From Pseudomonadota bacterium (GTDB taxonomy: Bacteria; SAR324; NAC60-12), in contig JACNKY010000342.1 of the NCBI GenBank assembly GCA_014381795.1, forward strand, positions 1-5,759: a stretch of DNA of 5,759 nucleotides, written 5' to 3'. Each line of letters begins with the position of its first letter. Position 1 is the first letter of the stretch. The position numbers and the translations under genes are program-made. Shown one piece after another: positions 1 to 4,741 of this stretch. The notes below the pieces were generated by a model. The model was given only the letters and a program-made list of their open reading frames with translations, searched no databases and had not been told where the DNA came from.

Positions 1-23
1 TGATATGAAATAGTGTTAGCAGG

Positions 24-677
24 TCATTTTTGAGGTTCGAGCCAGGGATACTCTAATTTCAAGTCCTGAATGAGTTGCTGGTCCAATGATAAAAGCCGGA
101 TTCCCGCAAATTGCTCAAGCCAGTTGTTGATTTCACTTAAAGGTGCAGGACCGGTAACGACCAGAACTTCTTCAGAGAAACCATCTGTGAAATCCGGGAT
201 ACTGCTCCTGTTGAACCAGTTTATTTCGCTTTGGGGTGCTAACTTTTTCCAGAGTTGCGCAAAATGAAGCGAATTATCATGTACTAGTAGAGTCTGTGTA
301 CTTTCGAGTGAAAGGAATGGCCCCGGAACTGTGCCCAGAACATACAGCCAATTCTTCCAGAGTACAGACAAAACACGCAGTCCAGAATGTTTTTTTAACT
401 GTTCGTGTGCGGTTTTTGCGTCAATGATTGCCAGAGAAACCCTGTTATTTGCGAGTTGTGTCAGCCGGTTTTTCGCTGAAATTTCAGTTCGTGTTGCAAT
501 TTCAGTAGTACTGTTTTTCTGTGAGTAAGCCCAAAGTCTGGATAATTCAGTTGCAAAAATATATGATCCAGTGTCTTGTGCACCAGTCAGGATTATGTGT
601 TGTGGCTTGCTCCATAACGGACCTGAAAATGAGCACAGCCATAACAGAAACAATATTTTTATCACAATTCTATTCAT
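24..677 (-). CDS. TAXI-type TRAP periplasmic solute-binding protein, short (possibly C-terminally truncated)
   Basis: The product is 217 aa. Residues 1-23 form a signal peptide: basic N-terminus, hydrophobic core from about 4 to 17, probable cleavage after LWS, so the protein should act in the periplasm. The mature part starts with a strand and a glycine-containing loop (IILTGAQDTGSY, about 28-39), then NRLTQLANNRVSLAIIDA (about 70-87), then IRLLSLDQQLIQDLKLEYPW near the end. These follow the order seen in the TAXI family, which binds small organic anions or amino acids for TRAP transporters. Family members are usually about 320 aa. Here lobe 2 is contracted and roughly the last 100 residues are absent. 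The ORF starts 13 bp after mutM, so the two are probably co-transcribed. No clear Shine-Dalgarno is visible before the ATG. No TRAP membrane subunit is in the window. The family call is fairly firm. Whether the gene is functional is doubtful, because codons after the TGA stop resemble the family continuation. Confidence 0.68.
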   Translation of the reverse strand: MNRIVIKILFLLWLCSFSGPLWSKPQHIILTGAQDTGSYIFATELSRLWAYSQKNSTTEIATRTEISAKNRLTQLANNRVSLAIIDAKTAHEQLKKHSGLRVLSVLWKNWLYVLGTVPGPFLSLESTQTLLVHDNSLHFAQLWKKLAPQSEINWFNRSSIPDFTDGFSEEVLVVTGPAPLSEINNWLEQFAGIRLLSLDQQLIQDLKLEYPWLEPQK

Positions 678-690
678 CGTATTTGCTGAG

Positions 691-1509
691 TTACTTTTGG
701 CATTCTGAACAATAAAATGTGCTTCGTTGCTGCTGTACTATGCGTAAAATAGGTACACTACATTCCGGACATGGCTGATTGTTTTTACCATAGACCTGGA
801 GAAATTGCTGGAACTTTCCGGTTTTGTCATCAACTCTACGGAAATCGGAAATAGTGGTCCCGTTATTCTTAATAGCTTCTTCCAGTATACTTTGAGTGTA
901 CTTAATGATTTTAGTCCATTCTTTTTTAAGAAGCTTTCCGGCTGCGCGTTGAGGATGAATTCGTGAGCGAAACAAAATTTCTGAGACATAAATGTTGCCT
1001 AGTCCTACCACTATCTTTTGATCCAGCAATACAGTTTTAATTTCACGTTTGGATGATAGCATTTTCTTACTGAAATAATTGCTATTCATTTCAGCAGAAA
1101 GTGGTTCGATTCCCAGCTTGAGCAATGACTTTGAATCGGCCAGTTTGTCATAGACTTCCAAAGTTCCGAAACAGCGTATATCGTCAAATATCATGACCCG
1201 CCCGCTTTTTAAGTGAAACCAGACACGATTATGTTTAGTCGGTTCCGGAAGAGGATCACTGATTATGAATTTGCCAGTCATGCGTAAATGAGCAATTAAA
1301 TATCTTTCTGGTTGCAGATGAAAAATTAAAAACTTGGCGCGGCGTGTGACATCCAGAAATGTCATTCCGCATAATTTTTCCTGAAACGCGTCAAGGTCTC
1401 CCTGAACTATCGGATTTTTACGGAATATTTCAACGGATAAAATTGTGTCTCCACAGATTTCTTCACGTAATTCTCTAACGACTGTTTCGACTTCTGGTAG
1501 TTCCGGCAT
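691..1509 (-). CDS. mutM: Formamidopyrimidine-DNA glycosylase (Fpg/MutM)
   Basis: This bifunctional DNA glycosylase/AP lyase removes 8-oxoguanine and formamidopyrimidines in base excision repair in the cytoplasm. The 272-aa length is normal for the family. The N-terminus MPELPEVETV gives the catalytic Pro2 (after Met removal) and Glu3. Lys59 lies in the RRAKFLIF hairpin. Met77, Arg112 and Phe114 sit at the positions of the void-filling triad known from the Geobacillus enzyme. The helix-two-turn-helix segment VVGLGNIYVSEILF (about 167-180) includes the conserved Asn172. The lesion-capping loop NGTTISDFR lies at about 216-224. The C-terminal zinc finger has Cys247, Cys250, Cys267 and Cys270, with Arg262 in QRSTFYC. 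Cys113 replaces the basic residue usual in DxRRFG. The ATG start is fixed by MPELPE. The ribosome site is weak. A promoter candidate lies about 43 nt upstream of the ATG, and a TAXI-type gene follows after 13 bp. Confidence 0.97.
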   Translation of the reverse strand: MPELPEVETVVRELREEICGDTILSVEIFRKNPIVQGDLDAFQEKLCGMTFLDVTRRAKFLIFHLQPERYLIAHLRMTGKFIISDPLPEPTKHNRVWFHLKSGRVMIFDDIRCFGTLEVYDKLADSKSLLKLGIEPLSAEMNSNYFSKKMLSSKREIKTVLLDQKIVVGLGNIYVSEILFRSRIHPQRAAGKLLKKEWTKIIKYTQSILEEAIKNNGTTISDFRRVDDKTGKFQQFLQVYGKNNQPCPECSVPILRIVQQQRSTFYCSECQK

Positions 1510-1551
1510 TTATCTATTGTTCGGCTTAAATGGTTTGTCTTTATGAACGGT

Positions 1552-1580
1552 ATTCTAACTGAGTCAGATTCGACTCTCAA
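1552..1580 (-). promoter_or_regulatory. Sigma70-type promoter for mutM
   Basis: Read on the minus strand: TTGAGA (1575-1580, 5 of 6 to consensus), a 17-nt spacer, then TAGAAT (1552-1557, 5 of 6). Transcription would start near 1545 and leave a leader of about 35 nt before the mutM ATG. The spacer contains the inverted repeat GAGTC-N6-GACTC, which could be an operator or just a hairpin. Called from sequence match only. Confidence 0.62.
1561..1576. repeat. Inverted repeat GAGTC-N6-GACTC in the mutM promoter spacer
   Basis: A 5-bp perfect inverted repeat with a 6-nt centre (AGATTC) that also holds a third GANTC site. The repeat fills most of the spacer of the mutM promoter and its right arm touches the -35 box. 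A regulator or a GANTC methylase acting here could affect mutM transcription. This is inferred from position only. Confidence 0.45.
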
Positions 1581-1638
1581 CCACTTTCAACAATTCAGTA
1601 GTTTTAATAAGTATTTTTACAAAAATAAAAGGGAGATT

Positions 1639-1674
1639 AATTTAAATATAAGCTACACTGACCCTATTTAAATT
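1639..1674. repeat. 10-bp perfect inverted repeat around a 16-nt spacer
   Basis: AATTTAAATA (1639-1648) and TATTTAAATT (1665-1674) are exact reverse complements. Each contains the 8-bp palindrome ATTTAAAT, so the two 8-mers are also direct repeats with starts 26 bp apart. They sit in an AT-rich stretch between the mutM promoter and the ybiI gene. They could be paired protein-binding sites or a hairpin stem. The AT content makes a chance origin more likely than it would be in mixed sequence. Confidence 0.5.
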
Positions 1675-1675
1675 C

Positions 1676-1745
1676 GGACTCTCAAAACTTGAAATGACTC
1701 CATCCGGAGGATAGTAAGCTATTAAGTTTCAGTACCATAGAGTCC
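1676..1745. repeat. Nested inverted repeats, possible structured RNA or operator
   Basis: Three complementary arm pairs are nested: GGACTCT (1676-1682) with AGAGTCC (1739-1745); AAACTT (1685-1690) with AAGTTT (1724-1729); CTCC (1698-1701) with GGAG (1706-1709) around a 4-nt loop. The innermost GGAG belongs to GGAGG (1706-1710), a perfect Shine-Dalgarno core with no start codon at a usable distance on the plus strand. ATCC (1702-1705) can alternatively face GGAT (1709-1712). The fold fits a small RNA or leader element, but no known family is recognised and the inner stems are short. Confidence 0.35.
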
Positions 1746-1921
1746 AGTTTAATATAAAGAGACAGGTTGAGCGTTGTTCTTGAGCGGAATCGAATCCGGC
1801 ATTTTATTGCTTGTTTCCTTTAAAATCAGCGGGTATATATTTTTCAGAGAAGAAGTGGAATTACCCAGTTTTATTATGTATTAATAAGTTATATAAAGTA
1901 GCTATATCCCAAGGAATTGAA

Positions 1922-1948
1922 TTGACATCAAGTATTAAGGGTTATACT
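1922..1948 (+). promoter_or_regulatory. Candidate promoter for ybiI
   Basis: TTGACA (1922-1927) is a perfect -35 hexamer and TATACT (1943-1948) matches 5 of 6 of the -10 hexamer. The spacer is 15 nt, shorter than the preferred 16-18. A start near 1955 would give a leader of about 70 nt before ybiI. A second, weaker option is TTGTTT (1811-1816) with TATATA (1834-1839) at 17-nt spacing. Confidence 0.45.
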
Positions 1949-2024
1949 GTTGGGGAAAAATCTTTTTATTTTAGGAATTATCCTGTAAGGTTAAAAAAAT
2001 ACTGCTTACTATTTGAGAGAAAGA

Positions 2025-2291
2025 ATGGCTGTTGGATGGGCCCGTGAAGGGGCGGTACAGGAGCAAATTGATGCTACAATAGCTGATGCGGTTGAGTTGG
2101 CAAGAAGTCGTTTGACTGAAGGGGAAAGTTCTATTCATTGTGAAGAATGCGAATCGATGATCCCGGAAGCAAGGCGCAAAGCTGTGCCCGGAGTCCGCCT
2201 GTGCGTTAAATGCCAATCAAAGGTGGAAAAAAATCAATCCTCGATCAGTTATTTCAACCGCAGCGGCAGCAAAGACAGCCAGCTCAAGTGA
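2025..2291 (+). CDS. ybiI: YbiI-family DksA/TraR-type C4 zinc-finger protein
   Basis: The 88-aa product closely resembles E. coli YbiI in length and along its whole course: MAVGWAREGAVQEQI at the start, four zinc-binding cysteines (Cys39, Cys42, Cys60, Cys63) around PEARRKAVPGVRLC, and the terminal RSGSKDSQLK. The N-terminal helix (about 8-30) is far shorter than the DksA coiled coil and has no acidic DxxDA tip, so it should not copy DksA's action in the RNA polymerase secondary channel. The role of YbiI itself is not established; a cytoplasmic RNA-polymerase or nucleic-acid partner is a guess from the fold. The ATG at 2025 is chosen over an in-frame TTG at 2013 because the family begins MAxGWA, and because the purine-rich GAGAGAAAG just upstream can serve as ribosome site. 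It stands alone on the plus strand and converges with permease B, 21 bp apart. Confidence 0.93.
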   Translation: MAVGWAREGAVQEQIDATIADAVELARSRLTEGESSIHCEECESMIPEARRKAVPGVRLCVKCQSKVEKNQSSISYFNRSGSKDSQLK

Positions 2292-2312
2292 ATGGATCCG
2301 GCTTCTTGCTGA

Positions 2313-3587
2313 TTAAGAACGTATTTTCCCCCAGGGTGTGCCCCTAAGTCGTTGTCCGGCCAGCCACCAACCCAATATTCCGCAAATGAGTGCTGTAGCA
2401 ATTGGTGTGGTTAACCAGAGAAGCGGATCTAAGCTCAAAGTTAAATTGGTTTCCACTACAGGTGCAACATATTGACTACCTAAAAAAGCTGCTGGATCGT
2501 CGCTTTTTTGGAGTCCGTTTGGTAGAGAAAATTTTAGAGTTGAAAGTCCTTGTGCGGCCAGCCAAGTCAACAACACTCCAAGCGATCCACCTATAAATCC
2601 TTGAATCGCAGCCTCAGCGGAAATCTGTTTCCGGACATGTTCACGGCTCCAGCCGATAGTACGGAGGACAGCTGCTTCGCGTTGCCTTTCGCCCATTGCT
2701 CCACGTAAAAAGACGATCAAAAGTAGTAACGCCAGGACTCCCGCAACAGAGGTAGTTACTTGCTGAAATTGTCCGGTTAAACGGGAAAGTGTTCCGAGCA
2801 GTGACAAAAAAGAAACGGCGCTGACTACACTGGAATTCTGGATTATTTTCTGGATCGAAGCTTTGGCAGAATCAGCTGTTGATGGATCGGAGACACGCAG
2901 GAAAAGCTGATTGACATGACCGTCTTTCATATTTACCAAGCGCCGCGCTTCGTTGATGTCCAGATAGAAATTGGCAGAGGCGATTTGACTGCCTTGCCTA
3001 ATATCCACGATTCCACTTATTGTAAAAGTCGTACTGCCGATCTTGATAGTTTTTCCGGGTTTCAGACTATAAAACGCACCATAATGCCGTTCTACCAATG
3101 CTTCATTATTTCCCGCTTTTGGCAACCGTCCTTTTATCAGCCATTCCTTGACTTTCGCGGGGCCGATCAGCTTTTCTGGATTTTCGTTTTCGTTCTGATT
3201 TCCGGAATTGAGCGGAATTCCACTAACGCTGAAAAACTTTCCAGGTGCGAAATTCCAGAGCAAAACTGTTCCCATGACTTCGGTCACACCTTCAATTGTA
3301 CGCAGAGAATTCCATTTTTTTTCCGCAATTGGTTGGGCGGAATAAGGAATCATCAGTCCCATAGTTTCAGGCAGCGCGGATTCTGTCGTACCTTGCTGAA
3401 CAACCAAATCTGCAGCCAGATTTTTAAACGGCAGTTGCGCCAATGACTGAAAGCCTTCACCGAGAACAGGCAGCAATATCACCATCGAAACCGCAAGTCC
3501 GACTCCGCCAACCACAAAGATTGAACGACCCCAGCGATAAAGCAATTCCTTGATTAAATACGTGCCGTGTATTTTTAAAGGAGACAC
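2313..3587 (-). CDS. ABC transporter permease B, FtsX/MacB-LolC type
   Basis: This 424-aa inner-membrane subunit has the type VII layout: cytoplasmic start, TM1 (about 22-43), a large periplasmic MacB_PCD-like domain (about 45-275), then the FtsX domain with TM2 (about 279-295), TM3 (about 327-346) and TM4 (about 392-411). After TM2 comes GERQREAAVLRTIGWSREHV (about 299-318), the cytoplasmic coupling region typical of the family. It would pair with permease A and the ATPase to move a substrate, or transmit force, across the periplasm. An in-frame TTG at 3612-3614 gives 433 aa, but GTG at 3585-3587 is preferred: it lies one base after the TAA of the upstream gene and has GGAG 9 nt before it. 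Permease A has the same matching blocks (GTVLLW/GAVFLW, REAAVLRTIGW/RDLAVLQAVGW), so the two are diverged paralogues. The substrate cannot be read from the sequence. Confidence 0.9.
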   Translation of the reverse strand: MSPLKIHGTYLIKELLYRWGRSIFVVGGVGLAVSMVILLPVLGEGFQSLAQLPFKNLAADLVVQQGTTESALPETMGLMIPYSAQPIAEKKWNSLRTIEGVTEVMGTVLLWNFAPGKFFSVSGIPLNSGNQNENENPEKLIGPAKVKEWLIKGRLPKAGNNEALVERHYGAFYSLKPGKTIKIGSTTFTISGIVDIRQGSQIASANFYLDINEARRLVNMKDGHVNQLFLRVSDPSTADSAKASIQKIIQNSSVVSAVSFLSLLGTLSRLTGQFQQVTTSVAGVLALLLLIVFLRGAMGERQREAAVLRTIGWSREHVRKQISAEAAIQGFIGGSLGVLLTWLAAQGLSTLKFSLPNGLQKSDDPAAFLGSQYVAPVVETNLTLSLDPLLWLTTPIATALICGILGWWLAGQRLRGTPWGKIRS

Positions 3588-3588
3588 T

Positions 3589-4011
3589 TTAATTTTCTCC
3601 AAGTTTTGCTTCAATCACTGCCCTAACATCTCCGGCGGACCATTTTCCATCAAGTTTCATCGGACTTTCTGAGGCAACCGGAAAGTTTTCGAAAATGACT
3701 TCCTGTCCTTCAAGTGTGTGTTTGAATTCTCCATCTACAAATATTACAACCGGAATATGTCCCTTCATTCCGGAGGCTTTTAGACGGGCTTTCCCGGCTT
3801 TTGTATCTGCGTCTATCTGTTGTACAGTGACTTTGTCACCAAAATTTTTCAGCATTTCAAGTGTTTGTTCAAGTGCACGTCTAATCGGCCAATGGTCAAG
3901 GGCTACGATTTCAACTTCTACAGGTGAAGCTGCCCAAATGTTTGGTGTGAAGCTGACACTTAAAGACAGCATTACAGCAACTAAAATACTTTTAAGATTA
4001 ATTTGTTTCAT
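3589..4011 (-). CDS. Exported thioredoxin-fold-like protein without cysteines
   Basis: The 140-aa product begins with a signal peptide (MKQINLKSILVAVMLSLSVS, cleavage near NIWA/AS at about residues 27-28), so it should act in the periplasm. The mature part reads as a beta-alpha-beta start (VEVEIVALDHWPIRRALEQ), a second strand (VTVQQIDAD), then GHIPVVIFVDGEF with a proline before a strand and a DG turn, as at the cis-Pro loop of thioredoxins. There is no cysteine anywhere. DHWPI stands about where a CxxC would be expected, so thiol redox activity is excluded and a binding or scaffold role is more likely. The fold is inferred from this pattern only. The start is ATG at 4011, not the in-frame ATG at 4026, because GGAG lies 9 nt upstream of 4011 and the signal peptide then starts normally. 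It overlaps the ATPase gene by 14 nt and is followed at once by permease B, so it probably works with this transporter. Confidence 0.72.
   Translation of the reverse strand: MKQINLKSILVAVMLSLSVSFTPNIWAASPVEVEIVALDHWPIRRALEQTLEMLKNFGDKVTVQQIDADTKAGKARLKASGMKGHIPVVIFVDGEFKHTLEGQEVIFENFPVASESPMKLDGKWSAGDVRAVIEAKLGEN
3597..3600 (-). promoter_or_regulatory. Ribosome binding site deciding the permease B start
   Basis: GGAG on the minus strand lies 9 nt before GTG (3585-3587), inside the last codons of the thioredoxin-like gene. It supports the GTG start over the TTG at 3612-3614. The upstream stop TAA (3589-3591) is separated from GTG by a single base, which suggests translational coupling. Confidence 0.75.
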
Positions 4012-4672
4012 CAGAAATTTCTCCATTACTTAAGTGAAGGCGTTGTTCCGCCTGTTGTGCGATTTCAGTATCATGGGTTACAACCACCAAGGTTGTTCCG
4101 TATTCCTGGCTGATTTTACGGAGCAGTGACAAGACTGTTTTTCCGGTTGATTCGTCTAAATTTCCGGTGGGCTCATCTGCGAGCAAAACCCGGGGACGAT
4201 GAATTAATGAGCGTGCAATTGCGACGCGTTGTTGTTCACCACCACTGAGTTGGGCAGGGCGGTGGTTCAGCCGATGTCCAAGCTCTACTTCTTCAAGCAA
4301 CCTTTTCGCTAAGTCTATGTGTCCTGCTTGTTTTGTTTTTTCTTCAAAGGCAACTGGCAGGAGCACATTCGCCAGAGCATCTAAAGATGGAATCAAGTGA
4401 AATCCCTGAAAGACAATACCAATCCTATCTCTCCGGACTTTGGCTAATTCTGATTCAGAAAGTCCAGCCAACTCCACACCGTCAATTGAGACAGAACCGC
4501 TGGATGGTGAATCCAGTCCTGAAAGCAAACTCAAGAGGGTGCTTTTTCCTGAACCTGAGCGGCCAACAATGGCACTCATTTTACCGGCAGGAATCGTAAA
4601 AGAAAGGTCCCGCAGGACACTCACAGTATTGAACTGCTTACTGAGGTTGGTGACTTGAACAGCATTTGACAT
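3998..4672 (-). CDS. ABC transporter ATP-binding protein, LolD/MacB-like
   Basis: The 224-aa nucleotide-binding subunit is complete and of typical LolD length. It shows Walker A GRSGSGKST (37-45), Q-loop Gln89 in VFQGFHLIPSLDALANVLLP (87-106), signature LSGGEQQRVAIARSL (142-156), Walker B VLLADE with catalytic Glu167, D-loop NLD (171-173) and switch His200 in VTHD. The segment from the Q-loop to NVLLP is characteristic of the LolD/MacB/FtsE branch. It would sit on the cytoplasmic face and power the heterodimer of permeases A and B. The ribosome site before the ATG is weak (AGAAAGATCC). A 69-bp AT-rich gap separates it from permease A, so it may be less tightly coupled than the genes downstream. 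All catalytic residues are in place. The transported substrate is unknown. Confidence 0.96.
   Translation of the reverse strand: MSNAVQVTNLSKQFNTVSVLRDLSFTIPAGKMSAIVGRSGSGKSTLLSLLSGLDSPSSGSVSIDGVELAGLSESELAKVRRDRIGIVFQGFHLIPSLDALANVLLPVAFEEKTKQAGHIDLAKRLLEEVELGHRLNHRPAQLSGGEQQRVAIARSLIHRPRVLLADEPTGNLDESTGKTVLSLLRKISQEYGTTLVVVTHDTEIAQQAEQRLHLSNGEISDETN
4021..4024 (-). promoter_or_regulatory. Ribosome binding site deciding the thioredoxin-like gene start
   Basis: GGAG on the minus strand lies 9 nt before ATG (4009-4011), within the end of the ATPase gene. It overlaps the alternative ATG at 4024-4026, which is therefore part of the ribosome site and not the start. Spacing and sequence (GGAGAAA) match the site before permease B. 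Confidence 0.72.
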
Positions 4673-4741
4673 AAGGATCTTTCTGTTTTCTGAATGTTAG
4701 AGATAATATCTGTCTTTTCTCAATTTTGCTTTAATAATAAT
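4673..4741. other. 69-bp gap between permease A and the ATPase, with a small palindrome
   Basis: AT-rich spacer. It contains AGATAATATCT (4701-4711), a perfect 5-1-5 palindrome. No T-run terminator and no good promoter are visible, so read-through from permease A into the ATPase gene is the simplest reading. An internal regulatory site or an mRNA processing point remains possible. Confidence 0.35.

Larger units (their letters stand above)
1510..2024. other. 515-bp divergent intergenic region between mutM and ybiI
   Basis: No convincing gene is present. From left to right the region holds the minus-strand mutM promoter (1552-1580), an AT-rich 10-bp inverted repeat (1639-1674), nested inverted repeats (1676-1745), a doublet GAATCGAATC (1787-1796), an AT-rich stretch with TTATTA/TAATAA arms (1871-1876 and 1882-1887), and a plus-strand promoter candidate (1922-1948). 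Eight GANTC sites fall between 1561 and 1796 and none in the rest of the region. It is long for a region that only has to drive two small transcripts. A small RNA or a degraded gene could be hidden in it, but neither can be shown from the sequence. Confidence 0.6.

Noticed and set aside
24..26. TGA read as an amino acid (alternative code or selenocysteine) in the TAXI gene
   Set aside because: ybiI ends at TGA where its family ends, no other gene has an internal TGA, and no selenocysteine element can be judged at the window edge.
738..989. Minus-strand 83-aa open frame within mutM
   Set aside because: It overlaps the conserved mutM zinc-finger half in another frame, with no support of its own.
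1784..1800. tRNA T-arm-like stretch (ATCGAATCC)
   Set aside because: The flanking bases do not form a 5-bp T stem, position 53/61 does not pair, and no acceptor or anticodon arm can be built upstream.
1811..2047. Plus-strand 78-aa open frame with a TTG start in the mutM-ybiI gap
   Set aside because: No ribosome site, no recognisable domain, low-complexity AT-rich coding, and it runs into the well-supported ybiI gene in another frame.
2303..2319. Hairpin TTCTT-N7-AAGAA in the convergent ybiI/permease B junction as a bidirectional terminator
   Set aside because: The stem is five weak pairs and neither strand has a proper T-run directly after it, so it is not called a terminator.
2916..3446. 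Plus-strand 176-aa open frame opposite permease B
   Set aside because: It lies wholly antisense to a clearly coding permease and its product has no domain pattern or signal; it is a shadow frame.
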